NCBI GenBank assembly: GCA_910592205.1
Contig: CAJVPJ010000072.1
Coordinates: 1-48,948 of the forward strand
Direction of reading: 5' to 3'
DNA from: Paraglomus occultum
Lineage: Eukaryota > Glomeromycota > Glomeromycetes > Paraglomerales > Paraglomeraceae
DNA: 48,948 bases
Of the stretch, positions 1-15,188 are shown in pieces. The translations under genes and the position numbers were made by a program. Within the stretch, counting starts at the first letter, position 1; every line of letters begins with the position of its first letter. A model generated the notes under the pieces. The model had not been told where the DNA came from. It saw nothing but the letters and a program-made list of their open reading frames with translations, and ran no database searches.

Positions 1-1343
1 AAGCAGTTGAAGAATTGAATGATAGTCAGCAAGACAACGTTCAAATCGACGACAAAGCAGTTGAAGAATTGAATGATAGTCAGCAAGACAACGTTCAAAT
101 CGACGACAAAGCAGTTGAAGAATTGAATGATGATCAGCAAGACAACGTTCAAATCGACGACAAAGCAGTTGAAGAATTGAATGATGATCAGCAAGCCAAT
201 GTTCAAATCGACGACAAAGCAGTTGAAGAATTTAATGATACTCACAACGACATGTTGAAGGAAGTTGTTAAAGGACAACCAGAAGAAGAGGTGCATATCG
301 ACGGCAAATCGAACGAAACAATAAAAAGTGACGAGTCAAACGTCATCAAAAACGTCACCAATGAAAGCATAAAAGATGGCAAGTCGGACGAAATTGTTAA
401 TGATGACAAATCAAGCGACGCCATTCACAAAAGCAAGTTGCACGAGGCCATTGAAAATAAGTCAGACGAAGTCTTTGAGAATAAACAGTCGATCGAGGCT
501 ACTAATAATGATAAGTCGAACATAGCCAGAAACGATAAAAAGTCAAGCGTAGTGATTGACGACGACGAGTTGATTGCAGCTATTAATAACTTCAAGCAGA
601 AAAACGTCAAAATAGAGACAAAGCCAGAGTCTCAATTACCGAGACCACAGCGGAGAATATCCTCGTCCTTTATGGATTTCAGACCTGAGAGCCGGACAGC
701 TCTGCAATTCCAGAGACATCAAGAAAAGCTTCAAGAAAAACTCATGGCTAAACCGAGCAACTCATCGGATGATCAAACGGAAAAGAAATCTCCGGAGCAA
801 CTAGCGTATGAAAAGAAAATGCAAGAAAGGCTGCTCAGGAGGCAGCAACTGCTTCAATTGTGGCAAGAACCACCCCGTCCCCAAATTCAACTGCGCCCAC
901 TTTTGCTTTTGCAACAACAATCAACTGAACATCTTCAATTTCCTCGCCGCGATAAATCTCAGACGCCACCTCAAACGCCACCTCAAGAGATTCCTCAACC
1001 GCAAGTTCCCAACAAACTCGACACTCAAAGTCAAATACCAGATTCAAATTCGGAAAAGCCCACGCCGATGCAACAGTCATATCCAAAATCACAGCTACCA
1101 GTGACTCATGGAAGAGCGAAAAGCCTTTCGGAGGGGTTGAAACATCAACAAACAAATTATGAAAGCGCGGTCGCTGATAATGGTGACGCGAATTCAGATT
1201 CAACGCAGCAGGCGTTTAACGAGACTTGGCATAATTCTGCAACTCGTCGACGTGGAAGTGAACGTCTGTTTGTGAAAAGGCCTAGTGTAAGCAGTATTCC
1301 TGTTCCTTCTGCATCTGCTAAAAGCGATTCATCTAAATCATAG
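1..1343 (+). CDS. Repeat-bearing acidic/low-complexity protein, 5' end outside the window
   Basis: The frame is open from base 3 to the TAG at 1341-1343, with no in-frame ATG near the edge, so the true start lies upstream. The first 80 residues are tandem 18-residue units (core DNVQIDDKAVEELND). They grade into degenerate acidic/Lys/Ser repeats (DDKSND-like) to about residue 195. After that come a charged stretch (RRISSSFMDF), a predicted coiled-coil-like Gln/Glu/Lys/Arg segment with EKLQEKL and KKMQERLLRRQQLLQL, then Pro/Gln- and Ser-rich sequence ending SAKSDSSKS. No enzyme domain, signal peptide (N-terminus missing) or membrane segment is visible. It has no introns in the part seen. I do not recognise the family. 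It could be cytoskeletal, nuclear or a disordered scaffold, but nothing decides this. Long antisense frames at 835-1203 are shadows. Confidence 0.75.
   Translation, partial: AVEELNDSQQDNVQIDDKAVEELNDSQQDNVQIDDKAVEELNDDQQDNVQIDDKAVEELNDDQQANVQIDDKAVEEFNDTHNDMLKEVVKGQPEEEVHIDGKSNETIKSDESNVIKNVTNESIKDGKSDEIVNDDKSSDAIHKSKLHEAIENKSDEVFENKQSIEATNNDKSNIARNDKKSSVVIDDDELIAAINNFKQKNVKIETKPESQLPRPQRRISSSFMDFRPESRTALQFQRHQEKLQEKLMAKPSNSSDDQTEKKSPEQLAYEKKMQERLLRRQQLLQLWQEPPRPQIQLRPLLLLQQQSTEHLQFPRRDKSQTPPQTPPQEIPQPQVPNKLDTQSQIPDSNSEKPTPMQQSYPKSQLPVTHGRAKSLSEGLKHQQTNYESAVADNGDANSDSTQQAFNETWHNSATRRRGSERLFVKRPSVSSIPVPSASAKSDSSKS
3..239 (+). repeat. 54-bp in-frame tandem repeat, four full units plus a partial fifth
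   Basis: Units start at 3, 57, 111, 165 and 219. The first two are identical, the third and fourth differ by a few bases, and the fifth diverges after about 20 bases. The period is a multiple of three, so unit gain or loss keeps the frame. More units may lie left of the window. Confidence 0.93.
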
Positions 1344-3067
1344 ACTCATCATCAGCATAGCATAGTGTACTATTAATGAAATCATAATTACATTTGTATC
1401 GAATAGCATAATTTAAAGTCATTTAATATTTATTTTCTCTTTCTTGTAATTTCTGATTCTTTTTTTTCTATGATATATTTTTGTAATTATTTTAACTTGT
1501 TAGATACGATGTAGAGTTGCACATCATTAAATGGAAAATAATAAAATAGTTCACTCTACAGATAGCATCAACTATCCTTTCTTGTTATATAAATAATAAA
1601 CGAGTAAAGATACTTAAATGAAATGTCCTTGAAATACATGACAAAGATAGATACTATTCGCTTTGGGGAAGCGCTTTCGGTTGGATGGCTTGCATTCTTC
1701 ATCTTGAACAATGTTATCGCGTCCGTAATGATCGGTGGATGAGAGAAGAGCCATGATGTTTGAGTCAAAGATTCGAGTTTGGAAAACTACACCAATATGA
1801 TCATTGTTAAAGATTGACAGGTATCACACCATATGTCGTCATTTAGAAAATAAAAAACGGTATACGACCACCATTAATTCATAAACGACTGGGTTAGAAG
1901 AAAATCGAAATGAAATGCAATTTGTCGTTTATTAATTTGTACACAGCAAATATCGAAGGTCTCATACGAAGGAGAAATTGGAACGAGTTTAAACAACTCT
2001 GATGCAAAGAGAGAACTTCACAATACTAACTATCCGAAATGTGCAGTACCATCGGAACATCTATACTGGAGAACACCAGGTCCAATACTTTAAATTGCTA
2101 GCATCTTGGGTAGAAAACGAGAAGGGAGATTACAGGAAGATGGCAATTGAGCAATAGGGATTGGATACAAACCATACTTATATTCAATCCAATCATCAGC
2201 TAGCTCTGTTATATCCAATAGAAAACATTAAATATATCCTCTCACTTGAACCTTGCCTTCAATTAATCCTAAATGGTATATAAACAATAGAAAGGATATA
2301 TAATCTATCGCATAAGATTAGGAGATAACATCTCCGAATACTTATATTCACTTCGATTAAATACAAAGGTTGATAATCACGAATATAAGAAAGAATCAAT
2401 CGATGACATCGATCACATAATGTAAAATAAACTTGAAACTAGTACTAGAGCTCAATCTTTCAAACATTCTAATTCATCAAATTGAGCAACGCAATCATAT
2501 CTATATGCGACAAAACGTGAGTAACCACCTGTTGGTTACGTGATAAATTCAATGATCACGAGCGTTTCAGTTCCCGACATATATTTTTATCCTTACCCTT
2601 GATAGCAGACTGACTCCCGACCATAAAACCATTTATTCATGTTATAAGACCGTGGGAAATGTTCAGAAGTACGTGTTGAGTAGGGGGTTTCTGGTACATT
2701 TCCCTCTTATGCACTATTAATATTCCGGCTGTCACGTATTTCGCTTTCAAGCAAAATATCAAAAGATGTATGACTTGTGATTGTTTCATCGTGATCTGAT
2801 ACTAAAAATAGACTAGCTCTGTAGCCGTTGTATGTTCTATTTATCACAAACTGTCAATGCTTAATGCTTCTGTTTACCGCAGATGTTTATGGTTACACGG
2901 CAAGAATAAAATAAAGCGAGGTTTCCTTTCCCATCAGGGAGACGAATGTTATTGTCAGCCTTTTTCTTTGTGGGGAAAATATGTGAGAGATTATTACCGG
3001 GTTATTGCGAATAGTCCCATCGCTTGACGAACTATCTGCTGTGGAGAGTTAGATATAAACATGGGAT
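1344..3067. other. Intergenic stretch without a recognised gene
   Basis: AT-rich sequence with many stops in all frames. A short minus-strand frame at 1568-1768 has no recognisable domain. A small hairpin with 6-bp arms (GTAACC/GGTTAC) sits near 2521-2540. I see no RNA gene or complete transposon. Confidence 0.5.
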
Positions 3068-3170
3068 TGATTGGATAAGTTAGAATTGCTCATCATGATG
3101 TTTCGAAAAACCAATAACACAAATACCCAAAATTATGTAGTCACACCTGAGATAACCCTGTAATAAAATA
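3068..3170 (-). repeat. Relic similar to the 5' end of the gene at 48.5 kb
   Basis: This block shares GTTAGAATTGCTCATC, then TGATGTTT, then a CCAAAATTATGTA-like stretch and GTCAC, in the same order as 48498-48640. That later block is the start codon and upstream region of a broken lineage-specific gene. Here no reading frame follows, so this looks like a decayed fragment of the same family with an internal deletion. Confidence 0.45.
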
Positions 3171-3719
3171 TTAATATATATAAATAAACTTTCATGTAAT
3201 CTCTTGCTTACCCATATTTAAAAGTATTAAATTGACTGGACCTTTGCCAATTATTGATTAATGGGTGAACAAATGAACTTTGTGTCAGCAAATTCCATGA
3301 TTTGCCTACACTAACACTGCTTGATTGACCTATAGTGCTTATGGGTTGATGGGTTTAGGGTTGCCATTGCTTACACATATTGTCAATAAACTCTGCCAGT
3401 CACTGAAACTAACGAATGGGGTTAGAGAATAGCATTTGACCAACTAATGGTTTAGGTTATCAGAATCAGCTCCCGCAAAAATGCCGTTTAAGAATTTTGC
3501 CTGTGGATGAGCTTTTATTATTAAGCCTGTCAAAATCAGAATCATCAACGTTTTCGCAAATTTGCTTGATAAACAGTTTTTGTATACCTCTTTCCTTCCA
3601 AACTCGCAGCGAAGATACATAAAAAAATCCTAAAACTGAAATCGCTTTGTTTGATATGGATTTCGTTGTGTTTTACTAAGTCCAATATCCGAACGACTTT
3701 ATTATATATCTTTCCTTGT

Positions 3720-4031
3720 TTACAGACGCGTAATGCTACTATCTTTCCGATGATAATGAGTCACGAGATTTAAGATGTGTGCTGCGCAGCGGAGACGTAT
3801 ACAAGCATCTTCGGGATTGGTTTTGTGGGAGGAATTTTTCGGTAAAGTGATTTCATTTTCCTTTAGACAGTAACAAAAACATAATAAGCTGTTTCTGCAA
3901 ACACAGCAATGCAATATTGCTAATGAATTGGTTTGGATAGCCATGTCTAATAACATCCGTGACATCCTCACAAACAACGTCTCAATAACAAGATTGAGTA
4001 TCCAGACTTCATTAGCAGAAAAGGAGATCAA
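3720..4031 (-). pseudogene. Possible relic of a hAT-type transposase
   Basis: A 103-residue minus-strand frame ends with IRLRCAAHILNLVTH. That resembles the HxRCxAHxLNL motif of hAT-family transposases, which normally follows a conserved Asp. The rest of the frame (Cys- and Leu-rich) gives no further match, there is no catalytic triad, and no terminal repeats were found. It may be a chance match. Confidence 0.2.
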
Positions 4032-5621
4032 CTCTTACTGACAATAAAAGAATGGTTTGCGTCTTGGTGATCGAACGTTTCCTGAATACTAATACTATGT
4101 TGTTGTGAAAGTACAAACGATTATATTACAAGCATATAAGTATATCGCTAGTAACAGGCTTCAGTACGACATTTATATATTTCGGAAAAAAAACAAACGC
4201 TTGTCTTCAATCGGTGCTAAAAGCCATACGCTTACCTTGGGAAGCGGGCAAAAGAACAACCTTCTAACGATATTGCCGGCAAATCATTGGAAGGCAATAT
4301 AACCGTTACTATTACCAGAAAGCAGGAACGGAATGCTTATAATGCACTACTTGAAATACACAGACGCAATGTTTATCATAATGCTATTGAAAAGAAGAAT
4401 GACAAGGCGACAAACGACACGTCTCCATCCCAAGAATACTTGTTCGCAATGATTTATATTATTGCAGTAAAACGACAGCTTTATTATTACATTTACGATA
4501 AGGCACACATGACTTGTGCGCAAACAACACGCCAATACGCACATAATCGCAATACACTGCTAGTTTGCTTCGATACTGTTAAAGTTTATTATTTACGTGA
4601 CATTTTCATGAGTGCTTGTTTAAGAGAGGATACGGTATAAGAGACAGTTTATGCGAAAACGCAACGTTGATGCAACTGTTTTGCAAAAAAAAAAATTCGT
4701 TGTGGAAAACAATTCAATTAGATTTCTCTGTTCATGTCATGGCAGCTGTTCGCGCACGCACAAGGTCGATAGAAAAAGGTGAGGTTTCTTATTTTTCCAA
4801 TGATGGATGGAATTAACTTTTTCTTCTTTTTTAACAAATCTGAGGGGGGTTTTAAAATGCAGTGTTACTGTTAAGATGTTGCGGGAATGCGGAGAGAAAG
4901 ACTGGTTCCGTTGCATTACAGAGTGTGGGAAACAAATGGTAACGCAACATTTTAGCATTTTTCCCCCTCTCGAATTCATGCCTATTGTTCGAATATTGAA
5001 TAAATTGCAAACCGCTGGTCATACGCGTGTAAACGTGGCTTGGATATAATAATGCTTAATCGAGTTAGGTTGCGTTAATCAATACATTACAGCATTGTAT
5101 ATGTAGTTAATTTAGTGGTGAACAATGTGACGTCAAGTACCGGGGCATACTACCTGGGTCCAATTAATAAATACTATTTTTATACATATTAATATCGGAC
5201 TTTTAATAATCGGTTCATATTCCGGGACCCATGCCAGTGCCATCATCGATGTGTGTCATGTAATGGTCTGCATAAACGATGAATAGGTTTTGAAGAGGGT
5301 ATAATAAGTATACTGTACATGAAGCAAGCGTACGATGATGGCATTTGGTTTGAGCAGTAGTAGCGATAGTAGTAAATAGACAGATGAACAATTAAACGTA
5401 TTATAAAAATGCAATCATTCAATCAACAAATTGCGATATCATTGTAATTATTAATATGTTTATTTATAAATTCTTCAAAGTTTGTCTCCCTTCTTCCACA
5501 ATATGTCAATTATATGGAAAACAGATGTAGCATGTCGATTATAATAATCAAGGCAGAATAACAACCTACAAAATATCTTGAGTTATTATGATGATTCTCA
5601 CACTTCAGCAATGGGAAATGC
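4032..5621. other. Intergenic stretch without a supported gene
   Basis: Short frames on both strands (up to 117 codons near 4287-4640) overlap each other. They show no splice pattern, domain or compositional support. The segment lies downstream of the Stf2-like gene, whose stop is at 5622-5624. Confidence 0.45.
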
Positions 5622-5995
5622 TTAACCGATAGCTACCTTGGCATTTTCTTTATAGACCCCGATACTGCTATCGATCATGCCTTCGTCTATGTCATCAACT
5701 TGACGACCCCTAAACAACGCAAGTTAAACAAACCACAATTACAATTGCATTCAATGAATTTAATCACATAATACAATGATGCTGTACTCACCAATTACCC
5801 TTCCCAGCGCCGCCCTTCTTTACATGACTTGGGTCGGTTGGAAGAGCTTTCCTACAAAAATTCACCAGATTGAGTTGAATATTTCTTTTCACAAATTACC
5901 ATACTAATCACTAACTCGTACCTGGAGAAATATTTAACGTTCTTGGAAGTAGCGACGGTGGGAGTGCTGACGTTGGTTTTTATAGTACGTGTCAT
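5622..5995 (-). CDS. Stf2/TMA10-like small protein
   Basis: Three exons (5995-5922, 5851-5792, 5709-5622) join in frame to a 73-residue protein starting MTRTIKTNVSTPTVA. The diagnostic segment is HVKKGGAGKGNWG followed by an acidic DDIDEGMID. This matches the conserved core (KKxGxGKGNWG, then acidic) of the fungal Stf2/TMA10 family. In yeast these are small proteins described as ATP-synthase-stabilising or ribosome-associated factors, and Stf2 is linked to desiccation tolerance. The length is close to the yeast proteins (about 85 residues). Introns begin GTACGAG and GTGAGT and end TAG. The start has an ATG in good context just after a likely leader. The promoter carries an unusual 13-bp minisatellite about 215 bp upstream. 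Function is inferred from family only. Confidence 0.85.
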
Positions 5996-6209
5996 TTGGT
6001 TGATTGAGTATTATGTGTATATACAGAGTGTTTATATAGTGTATGAGATGTGTACAGCCGAATTGTGATAGATTACAAAGTGTTTGCTCAGTTTGATGTA
6101 ACGCGGATGGTAGTAAGTTAAAAGGTTAGAGAGACGTTCGTTCTTTGCTTATAAGGGGATTTTCTTTGTCGCGTGTAATTATAATGTGCGTTATAAAATC
6201 GTAGTTGTG

Positions 6210-6391
6210 AATCGATGTAATGAATCGCTGTAATGGATCGCTGTAATGAATCGCTGTAATGAATCGCTGTAATGAATCGCTGTAATGAATCGCTGTAATG
6301 AATCGCTGTAATGAATCGCTGTAATAAATCGCTGTAATGAATCGCTGTAATGAATCGCTGTAATGAATCGCTGTAATGAATCGCTGTTCTA
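6210..6391. repeat. 13-bp minisatellite, 14 units, upstream of the Stf2-like gene
   Basis: The consensus unit is AATCGCTGTAATG, repeated head to tail 14 times from 6210, each unit exactly 13 bp. Units differ by a single base at most (GAT in one early unit, a TAATA variant in the middle), except the last, which ends TTCTA. The first unit has ATCGATG. The period is not a multiple of three, and stops occur in the array, so it is not coding. It lies about 215 bp upstream of the minus-strand ATG at 5995. Confidence 0.95.
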
Positions 6392-8737
6392 AATCGCTTT
6401 TATATATTCGTTAAAAGAAACCGTCCTAAGGCGGTTCTATGGAATCACCCCACTCCTCTCACTAGCTCTTTAAATACTTTCTAGTCACCCCAACCGAGAC
6501 TCCCACGTACAAAATAACTTTTACCCACGCATTTGCTGATCGCCAGCATTTCTGTGGGTAGATATGCCTGGGGTGACACTATTCTGTGAACAGATGGTCA
6601 TGTGGCGTGACAATATGTAGAATGATGAAAGATTTGAATTTAGAACGGTTTTATTGTAACATTGTGACAATAGGAATAATTTATCGGATCATCATCGCCT
6701 GACTCATCGTGAGCTTAAGTTTCATCTGTATTAATTTGTTCTGTGTGAACCCCAAATGTTGTGGGATTCCATTAAATTGTTTGTATAGGATGACGATATC
6801 GCCAGATGCAATCACGAAATGCTGTCTGCAAGTTCACCCCCCAATTCCCACTCCGCTCGTGTTAGTGGTGAACGATAAAGGCGTCTCTGATGAAAACAGA
6901 GGCGTGCATCAAAATCATGCCAAAGGAAAGAACAGTGACTGCAATGTTAGAAGATGCAGGGAGTTGCTCTGCAGATGTAAGAGTTGTGTTGAGACAAGGA
7001 GAGTTTAACATTTAGTGTAACAAATTCACAACATGGCGGCAAAATGTTTGATTGTTAAATCTAGTCGCAAACTTCCATAAACAATTCAGTACTCCAAAAC
7101 ATTGAGATCATTTACATCTTAATTTCTATGAGAATCTCAGTGTTTTCGCACATGAACATCTGAATTATCCACCCCCAATTGCCAACAGGTTAAACATTTC
7201 TCATAAGGGCCAATCAAAAAAGTATTGGTGGCAGTAACTCATTTCCAATCATCGACTGCACGTCAATGGCGGGCGCTCTTAAATAAAACACTGCAAATGA
7301 ACACATTCTTGGCATTTCTGAAACATCCTGCGTTTTATAGTGGATAGCGTTGCGCTATGCTTTGTGAACAACGTTTCATAGCGTCCATTGAAGGTATTAT
7401 TTCGTATCTCAAATGATATCTTCGATGTTAGTTTTCGTTATTACTATGACATAATAATAACAGACAGATGAATTTGAATTGTCTGATAATCGATTGGGGG
7501 AAAGGCTCGAGGCTTATAATTTCCGAGAAACTATAATAGGAGCGTGACAATATAAATTAACGTTCCATCTCTTGAGTGCGTTCAATATCGTAATAGTAAG
7601 GGCGGTAGAACCAATTATCGAATTCTCTTTTCCCAGTTATTATTGAACGCGATTAATTATATTGAAGAGTCAATGAAATTACATTGTTTCCACGTCTTTA
7701 TGAAAAAGTTGGTAGAGACGAACCTGTGACTATTGATGGCCCACAAGTAATAGAACAGATGGTGATATCGGAAAACCTCCAATTTTGTCCTACGCTCTCC
7801 ATCAACTGCTTGCCTTTTTTGTACTGAACCATGAAGTTTAAAATAGTTAGAACCAGTCCCAACAAAGGAAAGACTTTTCTATTCCCTTTTTCAAAATTCC
7901 GGGTCACCTGAACAATGTTTACATAGTAAACAATAATGACCAAACAAACGGGAGGGGAGGATTGATAAGATAAAGTTAACACACGATCAAAAAATTCCCA
8001 AGCCCCTCATTTGTTCACAGCCTCATTCACAGTGGCAGAGCTACCGAATTTTGAGTTGTCTGATTCCTGTTAACAGTGAACGACAAGCACACAATGCCAT
8101 TTTGTATATATTCACATAATTTCCTTTCTTGAGAGTATAATAATAAGGTTTGTCCTTATTAGAAAATTATGAGATGTGGGCAGCGAAGTGTGATGGTGGG
8201 TATATGGAACGAACGGTCGTGTGAGACCGACCGACCCCATTGCAAATATTGTCGATTTTGCTATTTATTGTTAAATTGCCGCTACACCCGTTCCGCATTG
8301 GGAAGTCTAGATCATTCTTTTTAAAGCAAACCCTAATATAGCGCGTCTTTACATAGATTTTTTGGAAATGGATTTCAGAGACGATACGTGGATCGATTAG
8401 ATCCTATTTTGTGCAAGAACCCCCCCCTTCCCATTAACAGATATTTCTGTTAATGGTTTCCAGCGGAAAAAAAAATCTGCAAACTTTATCGATAATACTG
8501 ATAAGTCATCTGAATACATTTTTTTTAGGAATATTGCTAAATTGATTATATCACGACCGATTAGAAATTGCTTATCCTATTTTCACAAATTTACCAGAAC
8601 GATTGATACAACTGAAGCTATCTATTTATTGACAATAAATAAGCAGGGCTATTAATTTTACCCGTTCCTATATTTTACTCGTTCTCATCGATAACCACAG
8701 CATTGACCGACACACTTCATATATTTCCATCTATTCA
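6392..8737. other. Intergenic stretch between the Stf2-like and aminotransferase genes
   Basis: No supported gene. Frames at 6709-7008 (+) and 7698-7982 (-) have no recognisable features. A near-perfect small palindrome at 8431-8456 (arms CCATTAACAGA and TCTGTTAATGG, 4-nt loop) lies about 280 bp beyond the stop of the aminotransferase gene and could be a 3'-end structure. Confidence 0.45.
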
Positions 8738-12759
<4,022 letters not shown>

Positions 12760-13670
12760 ATGACTCGCCAAGAACATTCCTTACACTGTCACGAAAGTAA
12801 TAAGGAAAATTATGATCCAGTCAAGAAAAAATATTCCGGAGAGTGTACGGAACAAAACCATAGACATCAAAAAGATAAACTGCAGCCAGCGTCGAGGTCT
12901 CGCCAACCGCTAACAGAGATATATGTCAATACCAGGTCAGAGGAAGAATACGAAATAATTGAAGTAAGTTGCTACTTAAAACATGTGAGGTTAGCCCATG
13001 GTAACGGGTTGGAATTCTGTAGATATCTTCTCATCAACCCACCAGATTTTTAACTAGTTGGACTTTGCGACTGCTGTAGTTTATGTTCTCCGTTCTGTCC
13101 TGGCTTTGAGGACAATTAATTAAAGTTTATGATAAGCTGCAAAACAAACGCCCACAGATCTCTTTTATATCATGATTTCTTTTTTTACTGATCCCATCTC
13201 TATGATATTCAACAATCATCACAAGGATCATCAATCGCTCAACGCAGAACAAGAGCGCGAGCAAGAACGGCAAGAACGACTAGAACGAGAACGCGAACTA
13301 AAACGACAGAAACGGCGGGAACGCAAGCGGGAACGAGAACGGGAACAAGAACGAGAACGGGAACGGGAACGAGGAGGGGAACGAGAACGGGAACGAGGAG
13401 GGGAACGGGAACGGGAACGGAAAGCTACATCAGGGACACAAAAGAAAGGTAAGTTTTGTTTTTTTTAAAAAAAAGGCATTTTTATATTTACAATTTTTAC
13501 AAGTTATGATGTGTCATCTATCAGCGCGCCGTAAGGATGGTCGCAAGTCTAGCAAAAAAGCAGAAAAGACACTAAAAACAAGTCGGAAGGACCCTGCCAA
13601 AGACCAAGAGAATCAGCATGTTCCATCCACAGAGGCTGTTAAGACGAACATTCGAAGAATACGAAGGTGA
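12760..13670 (+). CDS. Orphan protein with KEN box, D-box-like motif and Arg/Glu-rich helix
   Basis: Three exons (12760-12963, 13226-13448, 13525-13670) join in frame to 190 residues. Exon 1 encodes SNKENYDP (KEN at residues 15-17, Pro at +3) and RQPLTEIYVN (residues 48-57, an RxxL destruction-box-like motif). KEN and RxxL elements are known degrons for the anaphase-promoting complex. Exon 2 encodes a run of ER/EQER/RERKRERE dipeptides, likely a long charged single helix. Exon 3 is a basic tail (RRKDGRKSSKKAEK ... IRRIRR) that could bind nucleic acid or act as a nuclear signal. Splice sites are GTAAGT with AAG, and GTAAGT with CAG; the AAG acceptor of exon 2 is the only one giving an open frame. 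No enzyme domain is seen. A role in the cell cycle is inference from motifs. Confidence 0.7.
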
Positions 13671-15188
13671 AATCGCGAGAATAAAACAATACCTTCATTT
13701 GATAATAAATTCGCAATGCATACGAACATTAGTATGAAGTAATGTATGTACAGTATATTGAAAGATGATTGCTTTATTAGTTTACAGTCTTTGAAGAATT
13801 CGATAGGCTTTGTTTAAATTAAATATACGCATTTCTTAATAATATCACAAATTTTAATGATGCGTTCATATTAATTGCTCGTCACGATGATTTGAATCAT
13901 CAGTTGGTTTGCAAAACAACCAATCGACTAAGACTTAACTTGGTGTAATCGATTTATAATACAAGAACCTATTAATAATACTAACAGTGTGTCTTTGTAA
14001 CCAAATATGAGTGAGTACCAATTTTTACCATCCCGATTCCCGTTCAAAACCCATCCTGATAAAGACCAAGAACGCAATGGAGATGTTCGATAGGACCATA
14101 CAAGTTGGATAAACCATCAACATTCCATTGCGTTCTTGGCATTTCAACAACAATCTCACAACTCTGGACCTATCCTTTGCAGCATCTCTCAACTTTATAG
14201 CAGCATATCAACACTGAACGGTCTGTAAATAGAGCATCCACTCTGGAACTTTCATTATCAATATAGTAAGTAGTATTATATCCAACAAACCTTTCGCAAG
14301 CGAACACACACTACACTAATCTATCGCTTTTACGTAAAACCTCGAAGTTTGATAGCAATTCTTCTCGTACTCCATTCGTGGTAAGTTAAAATGTTGGAAT
14401 TGTGCGTTTTTCTTTTTTTCAGTCGCTGAAGCATGGGCCTATAAAACAAAAAGTGAGCACGTATATATATATATACCTTGATGAGTTCATAGTAACTTAG
14501 TAATGAGTTCACGGGTGGGTGAATTTCAATCGCAGCTCAAACCAAAAACCCTAATATTAAAGCTTGAAGTAAATCTATTCCTAATTAGGTACAACCATCA
14601 AAATTCCAAGACACTAACGCTAACGCCTAGCGTTTACGATCAGTATGGTTCAAGTACCGCGTTGTTATCGACAGAGTCGATCGTTCAATGGTTTCTTTTG
14701 GAAGAACTAAAATTTACCAATCTAGCTGCTTAAATTCTTCCATATTTTTACTTAATAAAAGATCTTTGCGTGGAATTATTCGCTATATAGCGAGAGAGTT
14801 TCAGCGTACTAAGAATTCGTGCAAATAAACTCTTTAATTTCTATTATTATGATTGGTCATACAATGAGACACACGTAACGATTAGCGCAGGGGTGTGTCG
14901 AACGAATCACGCAGGACAATTAGTCGAAGAGCAATCTTTCATGCACGATGATATGAGCAAGGGAAAGAAAAAGATGAGACAGATAATTGTCATTAAGACA
15001 GGCTGAAGAGAATAAGAAATAGCGCGTACGTATTGTTTTTGGTTTATTTATATTCTTTAACTTGACCGCGCTAATGTTTTAATATATGACCACTCTATCT
15101 CGTCATATACAATAGATTAGACAACAATAAAATTTATGTATATAATAATCCTTCCGTCTACTCTGTAGCCAAATATTTGATCACCAGA
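13671..15188. other. Intergenic stretch containing a long hairpin
   Basis: No supported gene. A 76-codon plus frame at 14503-14733 has no recognisable features. The main structure is the inverted repeat at 14066-14139, listed separately. Poly-purine remnants and ATATAT runs occur near 14460-14476. Confidence 0.4.
14066..14139. repeat. Long inverted repeat / RNA-hairpin candidate
   Basis: Left arm 14066-14087 and right arm 14119-14139 are complementary over 21 pairs with a single bulged G (left arm CCAAGAACGCAATGG, right arm CCATTGCGTTCTTGG, continuing into ATGTT/AACAT). The loop is 31 nt. The arms show no mismatches apart from the bulge. It sits about 400 bp after the KEN-box gene and 1 kb from the PRP6 3' end. 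It could be a small-RNA precursor, a tiny transposon relic or a 3'-processing structure; no TA or other target duplication is obvious. Confidence 0.85.

Noticed and set aside
4287-4640. 117-codon plus-strand frame
   Set aside because: The opposite strand is open over the same bases, composition is unremarkable, and no domain or splice site supports it.
6709-7008. 99-codon frame rich in Cys, as a small secreted protein
   Set aside because: No signal peptide, no regular Cys spacing, and the ATG is unsupported; looks like chance.
13172-13468. The RE-rich frame as a separate intronless gene starting MISFFTDP
   Set aside because: The first part reads through an intron; joining 12963 to 13226 and 13448 to 13525 gives a longer consistent protein.
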